Below, piece after piece: positions 37,530 to 48,651 of a stretch of DNA of 64,000 nt (within the stretch, counting starts at the first letter, position 1; each line of letters starts with the position of its first letter). A program made the position numbers and the translations under genes. The notes under the pieces were generated by a model. It saw only the letters and a list, made by a program, of their open reading frames with translations. It was not told the origin of the DNA and made no database searches. The DNA is from Sweltsa coloradensis (Eukaryota > Arthropoda > Insecta > Plecoptera > Chloroperlidae): assembly GCA_024449915.1 (NCBI GenBank), contig JAMZAV010001718.1, positions 124,001 to 188,000 on the forward strand, given 5' to 3'.

Positions 37530-38382
37530 CCCCTTAGCTGTTTATGCGTATATATACGTCCATGCTAAACGAAACCGTACTGTGCATGCCGTAAATATAC
37601 GTGCCACAACACTCCCACTTTGTGGTCTGTGCATTGCCGTATATATACGCGTATTGTCGCAAGCAGCAGAGGTCTTCATTCTAGTGATTTTCGTCTGTTA
37701 TGTTGGTGAAAGATGATCGATTTTCGAGGCTATCCCAACGGGAATAGGAGCCAATTGCTTCATCTGTGCATAGTGGCGTCGCGTAAGGGTTGTTTATATA
37801 TTCATTACATGTCGGTTATTTAGATTCAGATATAGTTTGGGGGGTGAACTGAATAATTTAATGAATTACAGTGATGATAAAAAAAAAATAAGATACTTGC
37901 AAAAATGGCAAAGTAATGATAGTTTCAACTCAAGTATAAATAAGGGCATTTAACCTTAAGAGGATGGGATAGTCGCGAAATCAAAACCACGCGAAATCAC
38001 AGGATTTTCGTGATATCTCGAGATCGATGCAAAATATCTAAGAACTGATTCTAGACCGAATTGTGGTTTTGTTAGAACAATATAATGCAAGAAAAAATAT
38101 TCAAATATAATAAGCGGTGCGGTTTGTATTTAAAATATAAATTTATTAATTACATTTCTAATAAAAAACTTAATTACGATCACATTACAATATTTTTTCT
38201 GCATTATATTGTTCTAACATAAGCACAATTCGGTCTAGAATCAGATTTTAGATATTTGCATCGTTCTCGAGATATCAAGAAAAACTGTAATTTTGTGTGG
38301 TTTTAATTTCGCGACTATCCCATCCTCTTAAAATAAATACACAGGGAAGAACTTCTGAAAATAAATTGCCACAGTTAAGGGG
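37530..38382. mobile_element. piggyBac-like MITE, copy 2
   Basis: TTAA at 37526-37529 and 38383-38386; inverted ends CCCCTTAGCTG / CAGTTAAGGGG. It is the duplicate of 33869-34737. Confidence 0.75.
37960..38327. mobile_element. Nested TTAA-flanked fold-back, copy 2
   Basis: TTAA at 37956-37959 and 38328-38331, with inverted arms starting GAGGATGGGATAGTCGCG. Duplicate of 34308-34679. Confidence 0.78.
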
Positions 38383-38712
38383 TTAATTTTACAATAATGG
38401 TTTTGTTCTTGAAGAAGTTGAAGAAGTCATTTTTAGCAAATCATGTTCATCAGGTGGTGGATGCATGCATTGACCAAGGTGTACCAAATCTTGCAAGCTC
38501 AAGGTTCCCCAACATTCTGCTGGGAGATTCCCAATCTTTCCAAACAATTTGTACTGGCTATGTTTTCCATGGTATTGTCTGTATGTATATGTATTTCAAA
38601 ACATGTTCTATAATTTTTTAATACAATACAGAAATTTACAAAATCTAACCCGACCGTTGTTTGAACCCGGGTATCCCACATTCCAGATATACAGGCGCCT
38701 TAGCCAAATAGA

Positions 38713-39021
38713 CTAGGAAACACCAAAGTCTTTGTTAGCAGGTGACCGAGTAATGTGTTGAGTACCCGGGAACATTTGCATTAAATTGGTGATATAATTT
38801 TTTTAAGGTATAAACATAATAGGGCTTTGAGTTTGATTGGTATACCGTATAAGGGTGCATCAACTGTAAGGCCATAATGCACCACTCTAGCCGGTATGAT
38901 AGGCTAGGGAGGAGAGACCTGTGCTGGATACAGCCTTAGGTAGAGGGGTGAAAGGGAATGTTACCGGATACTCAACACATGGCTTGCTCACTCATTAACA
39001 AGACTTTGGTGTTTTTCCTAG
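38713..39021. mobile_element. MITE with ~60-bp inverted ends, copy 2
   Basis: Same inverted ends as 35874-36183 (ctaggaaacaccaaagtc / ggtgtttttcctag). Confidence 0.7.
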
Positions 39022-39678
39022 TGTAGGGGAATGTAAAGGTGATTAACAGCAAGTAACATTCAAAATGTGTATAATAAATAATATGTGTAATTTTATTTAA
39101 AGAATTGTGTTGCACATAATTAAAAATATTTAGGACCCTGTACTTTATATAAAAACACAATAATAAGTGTATAAAATTGCAAAAAATTATTGATTTTGGT
39201 ATAAACTTCTTACAAAATTATTTTAATACTATACTACGCGTAGGCCTATACATTAAAAGGTAGGTATAGGTAGTACATTTAACTAGAAACCACTTTGCTA
39301 CTGAATGCCCATGTGTACGTGCATGTGCTACCTATGCGGAATGTGCACTGTCTCATTCCGTTGCAGTCACTATTGTAACGTGGTACACAGTGGATTTAAC
39401 AATATTATCGTACACTGTAACGTATTTACAGTACTGGTACTTAGGACGCTTTGTCTGCTTTGTGCTTCTCGTCTTCCAACAACCACTCACGTTTTTCTAG
39501 TAAATGTTGTTTCCAATAATCTGAAGAGAAAATAGAAAATAGTGATAAATAAGCCCACATAACTTCAATCAATCATTCAATCAATCATACAACCTGGGCT
39601 CAACAATTATTAAAAGGAATGGTAATTTACATTGAACAGAGAACAATTAAAACAAAATTGTAAACCACTCATAACATT

Positions 39679-40443
39679 TTGCATTGCCTTAAAGGAATTA
39701 TCTCATCTTGGTTGCACTTCATAGCATATCTTAAACCATTCAATTTCACGGAAATAGATCTTAGATGTAGCTTGATCGGACATCTGGTTGCTAAGTAAAT
39801 AGAGTTTAAAAATATCACTGCACGAAAACTAGTGGCCTAAAAATGACCTCACTGTGCGGCCACTCATGAGTCGACCCGAGCGTGTAGCCGGCTCGTGGCC
39901 GGCTCGCGTTACGAAGTGCTCGGCTTTCAAGACCCAATCAGTCGATTACTCGCAGCTGTGCGTTTCGTTTGTAGAGCACCAATTAATTATGATGAAGATG
40001 ATGATATGATGATGATGAATTATTATCAATTATAATGATTATTGATTATGATCAAGTATAGCAAGTATACCACGTGCTTCCACTCCTTCGTATGGATAGT
40101 GAACTCGCTTTGGAAGGTATACTTGAGTCTTTCATTGTGGTAAGATTCTAGGGCACCTGTGTAAAACATGTTATTTAGTATGTCAAATTCACATTACATT
40201 ATCATCTAGGTACCAAATATGAAACATTTATTGCTATATACGTTTTAGCAGTACGTTCATGCAGCAATATAATATTCATGTTAAATGTGTGTGTGCGTGC
40301 GTGTTTGGGGGTGGGGGAGGGGGGCTGGCATCTCAACCTATCGTCATCTGTGTTTTCTTTATTAGAAATGATCTGTATTTGTTTCAATACGAGTGCGTTG
40401 GTAAGTGCGTTGAAGTATCCTCAAGTATCGCATAACTTATCAC
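39679..40443. other. Unassigned, with GAT-rich microsatellite
   Basis: No exon seen. A GAT/GATGAT tract lies at about 39990-40020 and a TG-rich plus G-rich tract at 40285-40325. Confidence 0.5.
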
Positions 40444-41406
40444 CAGTGTTGGGTCAGTTCTTTTTAAAATGAACTTTTTAAAAGTTCAGTTCACAGCTCT
40501 AATAATGAACTTTTGAAAAGTTCAAGTTCTTTTAAAACCTAAAATTTGAAAAGTTCAAGTTCGTCTAAAATATGAAACTAAGTCTTTTAAAAGTTCTTTT
40601 GTAAAAAAATCACTATTTTATTAAAGCTAGAGTAAATTGAAGAAAAACACGAAAAAAACATTAGGGTGTTCGAGTACAATTTACTCGCGAGTTTGAGTCC
40701 AACGAAATGTTGAACATGTCTTTGATCGTGTTGGGTTGTATACATTCTCGTCGACCAGCTTGTAAAATTAATGCAGATACTTAGCATTTTAGGCTTTAAG
40801 ATTTTTTCCGAATAAGTTGGCATACATCGTTTTTACTCGTGATCGTGCGTGATGTTGTCAAAATCAGCTGAACGTGCGTCAACGTAGGCCTACGATAAAA
40901 CGATGAATAGAGAGAGCTCTGGCAATCGTCGTCGGGGACCTTGCCACTTCCCTTGACGACCTCCCCGACGACGATGACAATGACACATACGAACTATGAC
41001 AAAGACGATGACGACCGCAACCTGAGAAACCCCTTCCTCCCTTTCCCGTGGCTAATTCTGACCAGCATGGGCCCCTCCTGCCCCCCTCCCCCGCCACCTC
41101 CTAGGTTAGAGTGGTGCATTATGACCTGACGGTTGACGCGTCCTTGATCCAAATTAACCAACAAAAAAAAACGACAAACAACGATTTGTTATTGTTTTTA
41201 GGCGTCGACGGCGGCGAGTCGAAGGCTGCTCGGCGCACGGAGAGAACTACAAATGAACTTTCTAAAACTGAAAAGTTCGTGTCCAGAATGAACTTTTAAA
41301 GTTCAAGTTCATTCATTAAAAAAAGAGTAAGTTCACTGTAAAGTTCACAAAAAAAGAACGCGTTCACGAGAACGGTTCTTTTTAAAAAGTTCCTTCCCCA
41401 ACACTG
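40444..41406. mobile_element. hAT-like element, CAGTGTTGGG ends
   Basis: It begins CAGTGTTGGGTCAGTTC and ends TTCCTTCCCCAACACTG. The flanks cttatcac and ctatcacg share tatcac, consistent with a decayed 8-bp target duplication. Both ends are full of aagttca/tgaactt words. The middle (about 40921-41110) contains a block homologous, in reverse orientation, to 61210-61410. No transposase frame is visible, so it is non-autonomous. Confidence 0.7.
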
Positions 41407-42205
41407 CTATCACGTATACAACACAGATTGCGCGCTGGGTGTTTACGACCGATCAGATAAATGTGAGTGCATGCTTGTGTCATGTACAGTCGTGCAAGGA
41501 AGGTTCTATTTCTAATGTGATTGTCTGCTAGATGGTTTTGGGCTTTAGTTGGGTTGAACTTCGCGCACAACGCTCTTCTAGAAAGAATGACTGTTTATTA
41601 TTATTGATTTTGAATGATTCTACATATGATGTTTATTGCATATACATGCATGCATTTGCTCACAATATTAGGACAAAATGTGAACGGAAAAATATAAAAT
41701 AAATATTTATTATAAAAAACAAAGACATGTATGTCAATAGTTGCTGGTATGCTTATGGTAACTTATCACAGTTTGAAAACCGATGAAATGATAAGTGTTT
41801 GTGTAATTTATTTTCTATTATTCCATTTATATTCACAGCACTTGATCACCATTTTATATTTAGACTAACATACACCATTATTATATAGCATCGATATTAT
41901 TACACCATTACTTCAGCTGATGCACATTCTTTCACCGCACTGCCCAGCTAACTACTGAATGATGAAACTATACTGCAATGTTATCTCTTTATGCGGGGCG
42001 GGGGACCGAGCGCGCATACGAAGCTCAAGTCAGCCAGCGAGCCGGGCGTACAATGACGTCATTCCACGTTCGGCAGGGAAACCACTAAAATCGCTGCCGA
42101 GCGCAGCAGAATTTTTTGGGATTTTTTCCCTTTTAACCAACGTTCTAAAACATCAACACCTTTAACATATAAAAAGTTTTTCCAAGTTGATATACCGACT
42201 TTAAC
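41407..42205. other. Unassigned with CpG-rich patch
   Basis: No exon seen. The patch 41990-42110 is treated separately. ORFs here show no family resemblance. Confidence 0.4.
41995..42061. promoter_or_regulatory. CpG-rich patch with GC box and CRE
   Basis: ggggcggggg (41995-42004) and the full palindromic CRE TGACGTCA (42054-42061) lie in a short CpG-rich block (about 41990-42110) inside AT-rich DNA. This is compatible with a promoter or with the GC-rich interior of a transposon; no adjacent first exon was found. Confidence 0.25.
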
Positions 42206-42290
42206 CAGTGTAGGGGTACACCGGTAAGTATTTTATTTATATGAACTTGTTTAATTACAAGTTAATTATAAAGTTCAAGTTCATTTAGAA

Positions 42291-43022
42291 CAGTGGTTCC
42301 CAACCGGTAGTCCACGGACCGGACCGGCACAGGTCCGTGGACTCATTGCTAAAAAGTGCTGTTGTCTATTTGTTGTAATTATGGTAATATTTTAGAAACG
42401 TGTAAAAATTGGAAAAAAAAATGCTTTATTTACACTTTATTATTTTAGTGACATGGGATGAATGGCTCAATTCGTACTCTGTTTTTTAATTAGTTCATTT
42501 GTTTTATTAACTGTTATTACTTCTTAGTTAGAAAATAAAATATGTTAGTTTACGTATATGGTTAGTTATATCGTCGAAAAAAACGGTTAAGAAAAAGTTT
42601 AGAGAAAACCCTGCGAGTTGTTTTTATTAAAAAGTATGATAGTATGACAGACTTGTTGCGCGGAAACAGGCCCTCAGGAACGACCTGCGCTTAGAAACAA
42701 CCACGATTATAAACGCGGAATACTAAGTTAATTTATTCGTAAAATATCATTATAATGAACACACTAAAAAAGTTTAACAATCGATAATAAGTATTTTTTT
42801 ATTTATTTTTTTAACAATGATTTGAATAATGTTTCCTGTGTAAACTTTCTTCCGGTTGCCTCTTCCCTTTGTCTGCCTTCTTTGTTCAGATCGCTGTTGG
42901 GGGCATAAAAACACTCAAAAACATTTTGGGGCCGTGCCCCAGACACCTTGTACCCGCGCCGATCCTTAAACTTGGCTTATCATTTTGCCGGGCCGTGAAA
43001 TGAAAAAGGTTGGGAACCACTG
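42291..43022. mobile_element. hAT-like element, CAGTGGTTCCCAACC ends
   Basis: Perfect 15-bp inverted ends CAGTGGTTCCCAACC / GGTTGGGAACCACTG, a well-known hAT terminus. The flanks atttagaa and atctaaaa agree at 6 of 8 bases as a target duplication. There is a short inverted pair gtccacggacc / aggtccgtggac inside the left end. No transposase frame. Confidence 0.85.
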
Positions 43023-44111
43023 ATCTAAAACATGGGTAAGTTCACTTGAAAAGTTTTTTGTAAAAAATGTTACCTATTCATATTGTATGTATTTGTTATT
43101 GTTTTGTTTATTTATTCGTTATCGTATCCCTAGGGATCCAGGAATTTCACAATTAGCAAAAAAATTAAATTTCTTAAAAATACCTGAAACAGGTTTTTCA
43201 GAAGATTTCATGGACTATGATAATTTTGAAACCGCACCAAAAGGCGAAATTTACCATTTTTGCATGAGAACATGAAATAAAGCTTTTTATCGTTTTTACC
43301 GCCCAATCAGCAAAATTAACCATTTTATTAAATATTAATTGTGGTAAAATCACGCCAAAAATTCATTGAATGGCGGTTATCCTCAAATACAACGATTTTG
43401 TCAGTGTTTTGTAGCTTGTCTTTACCTGACTGATGAAAAACTATATGATTTCAACTTGTCAACTGTCGAGTCAAAATCAATAAACCAAGTCGAATCTTTG
43501 TGCATCTTTTGCCATTGGTCCAAACTAACCATGTCTAATCAATTGTGCCTGAATTGATTTTTACATTTAGCAATTTTAATCGCACAGAAAAGGCGTATTT
43601 GGTGACGTTTTTTTTAAATAGGTTACGAAAAAGCAAAATAAAGCATAATTTGAATTTCATTGAGCATAATTTTTCAATTTAAAAAATATATTTCTTGGAT
43701 CCCTACCTATCCATAATGAAATGATTTGGAAAATAATGCTGCAGAAGTAAAATTATATACATGACATTTCCTGAAAGAAAATTTAAAAAACACTACTACT
43801 ATTGCATGGTAGTACCAAGAATAGTTGTATTGTATTGTATTTGTTTATTCAAGTTGAGAGCTCTTTTGCTCGGATACAGAATATTGAAGAACAGTTTTGA
43901 GTTTTCCATCATCAATTTGAAATTTATCATTAATTTATTTATTATTCATATTTCCAATACTAATAGACAAACTCACTACACACAAACTTACTGTACTAAT
44001 TGTCAATAAGTTATTGATTGACAATGGCTGCTACCACCCCATGACTAGCAACAAGGAACATTTCAATTTAATTTTCAACAACTAAAAAGTAAAAAGTATA
44101 GGCCCTGTCAT

Positions 44112-44855
44112 CAGTGGCGTTTCCTGGCATCAAATTCACTTGCCCCACGCAAGTAGATTTAATTCATGTTTTTTACACACACATTTTTCTCGGAGAACTG
44201 CCAGGACCAACCTTTCGATTTGAATCCTACCAATGCTAAAACATTAATGTAGAAAATACGAATAATTTTTATTAGGAGAATAAATTTAACTTCACAAATA
44301 TAGTGAATTCAAAAGTCGTAAAAGTACTCCGTCGTTCAAAATAACTTTTTATCAATATAGTTTGAATTTAAATCGGTTACAACATTTGAGTCCACATGTA
44401 AAATAGATGAAGAATAGGCCTATCGTTTCAATAACTATATTTAGTGATATTTTTGACATGCTGTCGATTACGCAAAGTATTTGCGCCGAATTTGTCCGCC
44501 CGTCAGTGTTTTACACGGGATGGGGCTAGGTCCGATTTGCTCCTCTTGGAACCGTACACGGCACGATCCGCTCGGTGTGGGCGGAGCTACACGTGCATGC
44601 TGAGGCATAGGGCGACTAGCGCTAGCCCTAGGAACGCTTCACGTGGATGCGGCGGCCGGTGCTGCTACGTAACGATATTTTTTCAAATACTCTTGACCCT
44701 AATTATTCTATTGTTGGCGCGGAAATTGAATACGATTGTAACTTAATAAATAATTCAAGCAATTTTAAATGTTTTTTTCCTATTTGATTCTTTTGTGCCG
44801 TGCTAGAAATTGATGGGGCTCAGCCCCACCTGCCCCTATGCAGGAAACGCCACTG
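44112..44855. mobile_element. hAT-like element, CAGTGGCGTTTCCTG ends
   Basis: Perfect 15-bp inverted ends CAGTGGCGTTTCCTG / CAGGAAACGCCACTG. A near target duplication ggccctgt / ggccctat is present if three bases (cat) belong to the left end. The interior at 44500-44680 is CpG-rich and gives a 100-codon frame without recognisable domains; it is not called as a gene. Confidence 0.75.
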
Positions 44856-45415
44856 GGCCCTATGCAAAAACAATCTAAAAATAAATTATTTAAAAGGGAG
44901 TAAGTTCATTGAATACCAGACTCATTTATAGAAACAGAATGAATTCATGTGAACGGTTTCTTGTTTAAATTCTCTCCACAACACCGTACATACACTACGA
45001 TTTTTAAACTTACCAATCGGGTTAGCCCGTTTTAGGCATGTATTATTGATAATTTGCATTTACATTGAACTAGCATTTGTAAATTAACTTTGCTTACAAG
45101 CTACTTGCGATTTGTATGTAGAGTTGTCTACATTGCAATTTGTCAAATTTACGCTACATACGCTAAGCAAAGCCGAGGAAAAAGTCAAATAGAATCCAAC
45201 TTTTCACGGATTCAACGCTTGATTTAATGGTGCATGCACAAAGGCACGAGCACATTGCTTCAATTGATGAGTTCTACTAATTAATTACAGTGAGTGTATA
45301 CGAGCTTATAAACTTCCCAAGGAACGTATTGGTATGTTTATTTAATATTTATGAATATTAATGCGATGTAAAATTAACATCCAATTAATATTCATGAAAT
45401 CCACATCTTGTTTTT

Positions 45416-45421
45416 TTTAAT
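45416..45421 (-). other. Candidate polyadenylation signal (ATTAAA)
   Basis: ATTAAA on the minus strand, 145 nt after the TAG of the CRAL-TRIO gene; it is the closest standard variant I see. Confidence 0.4.
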
Positions 45422-45565
45422 CGGGTACCTACAGCATTTAAATTGATTAACATGCATCAGTTAGTTACCACATTTCCCTTGATGTTGGGCCTAAGTTCCA
45501 GTGTTAAAGTGCATAAATATTAACAAGCACAAGAATTGAGCCAACTTCAAATCATCTCGCCCCTT

Positions 45566-45712
45566 CTACGTAGTTTTTTGTACTATTACCTTGTAGTCAC
45601 ACAAACCTATTATATCCTGAACGTTTCCACTGTTGCCTCCATACTCCTTCGGAAGAATGTCTGGGGAAATCACATTGTGCAGAGTCTTAACGCTATTCCT
45701 ATGGACGTGGAC
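45566..45712 (-). CDS. CRAL-TRIO protein, exon 5 (terminal)
   Basis: On the minus strand the acceptor tttgtgtgttaag precedes a phase-0 exon of 48 codons plus TAG (45568-45566). It encodes the end of the lipid-binding domain: VHVHRNSVKTLHNVISPDIL, then LPKEYGG, the hallmark close of CRAL-TRIO domains, then GNVQDIIGLCDYKVIVQKTT. The tail is somewhat shorter than usual for this family. A possible donor (aag|gtaata, exon end 45590) would allow a further exon, but I found none below it, and the next 3 kb is transposons. I therefore take TAG as the stop. Confidence 0.85.
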   Translation of the reverse strand, partial: VHVHRNSVKTLHNVISPDILPKEYGGNSGNVQDIIGLCDYKVIVQKTT

Positions 45713-46310
45713 CTTAACACACAAAAAGTACTAATTAAAAGCACATCGAGTGGCACTGTAGAGCACAACTGTCGTTTACTCAAGGGTAAAAGTCCTAAAT
45801 ATACTGCCACAATTTTTTTTTTTTAAATACCGACTCACATATGAAAATTGAGAACGTTACTAAATTTAAGGGTACCGTACGGTTTACATACAACAAACAA
45901 TTCTATTCTGTTAAATTAAAATACATCTTCCAGTGGGAGAAAATTAGTCACGTTTTTACCGTAATTATGCGAATAAAAGATTTACTTTAGGCATTCAAGA
46001 TTCAGGTAAACCAAATCGACCAGATCAAAATTTAATTTTGCTACGCATGATATCTCTCGTGCTAACACCCACTTTGACAGATAAAATAGTAGAGTACAGG
46101 TTCCATATTGATGAAGTTAGGATAGACTATTCACAACAAGAAGTAGTAAAATACATGACAAAAAGTTGCTCAAGTGGATTTGAGCATATTTGGATGCACA
46201 GACACCCTTCATACATCCAAAGAATTGTTTACTGAAGCCAGGTTGGCCTCAATTGTGCATGCATCCATCTAGTATAGAGCTTTGCAGGTAAGCCAGAAGT
46301 CAATACTTGC

Positions 46311-46421
46311 CCTAGATCTTAGTTTTTCTGTCATGAACCGTCTGAAAATATTTAAAACAACATTGACATGGATTGGTACATTAACAAACTCCATCAGCTT
46401 TAAACGCACAGGATAACAGTC
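46311..46421 (-). CDS. CRAL-TRIO protein, exon 4
   Basis: The exon is 37 codons in phase 0 at both ends. The acceptor has a strong pyrimidine tract (ctttttctctgtttcag). The residues start [17 protein letters not shown] and end [12 protein letters not shown], a core CRAL-TRIO segment in which the DCYP word follows the tryptophan-glutamine that ends exon 3. The donor reads agg|gcaagt, a GC donor with otherwise perfect consensus, and the frame would meet a stop if read through. Exon 5 resumes in phase with VHVH, so the GC-AG intron is well supported. Confidence 0.92.
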
Positions 46422-47176
46422 CTGAAACAGAGAAAAAGAAAAAAAATGTAGAAGGGTAGTTAAGTTTAAAATTCATAACATTCTTAAAATGTGTCTTATA
46501 GAAAAGTCTGGGAGAATGGTTTAATTCAATAAAAGATAAAACCAAAACAATGCTGTGGTAATAAAACCATTATGCGCAGCACAAAATCAAAAATAACTGT
46601 TAATCTGCAAAATAAAACCATTGGTCTAGTTTGCTTTTTCCTTTCAAAACCAAGATATTGTAAACGGACAATATGTGGGTGGATCTTATCTTCACAATTT
46701 TATAAATCGACCAAAGCACACTAAAAACTAGTAAAATAGGCTACCACAATTTGGAATGTTAAAAATAAAAATAAAATTCTGAGGCTATGCGAATGCGCCC
46801 TACACCCGCACTAGCTGGGGGGTATATCCCCAGACCCCTAGTATGCCATACTTTTCCAGAAAAAATTGTTTAATGGGAATTCCTAAAAATTTCCTAATAA
46901 TATAGACCCAGAGTTGAGCGTCCGCACACTTATTATTTTAGAAATTAACCACTGGATGATTATAATAGAATAGGCCTATCGGCTGGGTTAGTGAACAAGT
47001 GGGGAAAGGAAAAAGAAATATCAACTAACCTTAAAACTGTAGGTGGCTGCGTGAGACGGGTAAACATAAAAAATATATGCAGACACAATTGTCAAAATGT
47101 TTCAGTAATTTTATTTATGTATTTTCAGTACTGCCTAATTTATTCACTAATAGGCCTAATTGAGCTTACTCCATAC

Positions 47177-47435
47177 CTGCCAGGAATGAACCGCCTTGCC
47201 GACCACAGACGGTGTCAATTCAAGAGCGTGGCTAAGTGAGACACGACAGAGATCAACCACCGCTACCACTCCAAACACAGATATGCTTTCGTCTTCATGA
47301 AAGAGAACTTCCAATATCATTTTGCATAGTTTGAAAAAATCACTTTGTAGGTGTTGCTTGGGATTGTGTAGGGCTGCACGAATTATAACAACCAGCCGGC
47401 CATGTTCGTCACGATCTGGCAGCGGCAACATAATC
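47177..47435 (-). CDS. CRAL-TRIO protein, exon 3 (core lipid-binding domain)
   Basis: The 259-bp exon runs from acceptor catgtctttgcag to donor cag|gtatgg. The first base completes a glycine codon from exon 2. It encodes LPLPDRDEHGRLVVIIR, a DFFKLCKMILEVL helix, FGVVAVVDL and VSLSHALELTPSVV, ending in SWQ. These are the expected blocks of the CRAL-TRIO (SEC14-like) lipid-binding fold in the order seen in alpha-tocopherol-transfer-protein-like insect proteins, which carry small hydrophobic ligands in the cytosol. Ligand identity cannot be read from sequence. This is the strongest single piece of evidence for the gene. Confidence 0.95.
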
Positions 47436-48075
47436 CTGCAAAGACATGTTTATCTTATTGACAATTTTTTTTTGTTTATTCTCAAGCCGTGAAGCAGGCG
47501 TCAACTTGCGAAATGAGGATTTAATATTTATACCAACTAATTCCGCCATGTTGCCTCGTGACGTCAGGAGGCGGGTACAATTCAAGTCGTCAATTACAAG
47601 TATGAGTAGGACTAAGATTTGGAAATCGAGACATTCCTAAATTTCCGGGACACGAAAAATACAGATTCAAAATCGGTATAATCCCGATTTTTCGGGACGA
47701 ATGGCAACCCTATCTATGGGCTAGTGTTGTTTTGTAAAAATGATGAAACCAAAATTACATTTTTACAAAATACAGACTTAAGTGGTGAAAAGATGGTTTC
47801 AAAATGCTCCTTATACCAATCCTTACCTACTGTCTATCCGGCCATCCTTATAGGCATAAAACACTGCAGTTAACACCTTCACTGCCACGTAAAGTAGGAC
47901 TAACCAACTGTTCTGTGCCAAGCAGGGAATGAGCCTACTTTTGTGTGTTAATACTCATTAATTTACCTGTTGTCTGCCACACATGAGTTTACTCGTTTTA
48001 AAATTACCGCTCTAAAACGCCAAACACGAGTTAACTCCTTTAGCGCCGAGCACTTTGGATGTAGCGCGCTATCTA

Positions 48076-48503
48076 TAAATAAATAAATAAATAAATAAAT
48101 TTTATTTAGAGTCTGCCCACTCAGTTATATAACTGATTTTCAGTGGGGGACTTTAAATCAAAGCGACCAAGCCAACCCTGCAGGCCCCGACGCAATCGAC
48201 GATGTGAGCGATAACCAACCAAAGATCGATATTTTAATAGGAATATAGCAATCAGTGGTATGGACAGTGCGAACACCCGCGAATCAACGACCAGAATCAA
48301 CAAGGCCGATTCAGAACAACTTTGAAATTTATTATGTGCTTCGTTGCTAGGAGGCTCCAAAGTCAACGTTTACAAACTCTAAGACAAAAACTGATGGACT
48401 TAAGTCCAAATCAGAAGTTAAAAAAACTTCTAACTTTAGCGAGAATCGAACCCTGGACCTTCTGCATTGGAAGCAGATACGCTAACAACAAGACCAACGA
48501 GCC
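48076..48503 (-). repeat. tRNA-derived SINE, full length, minus strand
   Basis: Reading the minus strand, a tRNA-like head (gctcgttggtcttgttgtta ... ctgcttccaatgcag ... gggttcgattct, CCA anticodon loop) is followed by the body, the hairpin cccactgaaaatcag / ctgagtggg and an (ATTT)6 tail. It lies in intron 2 of the CRAL-TRIO gene in the same orientation as the gene. It is the best copy in the window because its B box is intact. Confidence 0.9.
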
Positions 48504-48651
48504 ACACAATCTTATATCTCTGTGAGATATGTGGAACTATTACAAGGGCGGTGCTTAAACGAGTTAACTCGGATATGGCGATTTTAAATGCGAATTTAAA
48601 ATCGAGAAAACTCGTTCAGGGCAGCGAAGGTGATAATATCAGCAGTCTGAC

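Larger units (their letters stand above)
36853..39678 (+). repeat. Direct duplication B, copy 2 (empty of HINE)
   Basis: The second unit starts about 11 bp after the first ends, forming a direct tandem duplication of a ~2.8-kb ancestral unit. It contains the same nested TTAA elements and MITE but no rolling-circle-like insertion. A frame at 38397-38621 (VLFLKKLKKSFLANH..) is open here and disrupted in copy 1; I do not recognise it and do not call it a gene. Confidence 0.93.
42206..44986. mobile_element. Old CAGTGTTGGG-family hAT with two nested hATs
   Basis: Its left part (cagtgtagggg, aagttcaagttcatttagaac) and right part (gtaagttcattgaa, gtgaacggtttcttgtttaaattctctccacaacacc) match the ends of the element at 40444-41406, with greater divergence. 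Two other hAT elements (42291-43022, 44112-44855) lie inside. Its right end precedes the 3' end of the CRAL-TRIO gene by about 580 bp. Confidence 0.5.

Noticed and set aside
38397..38621. 74-codon frame in duplication B copy 2
   Set aside because: The equivalent in copy 1 is disrupted and runs into the inserted element; no family was recognised, so it is not called as a gene.
44444..44746. 100-codon frame rich in R, C and A
   Set aside because: It is wholly inside a hAT-like element, in its CpG-rich interior; no transposase or zinc-finger (BED) pattern is visible.
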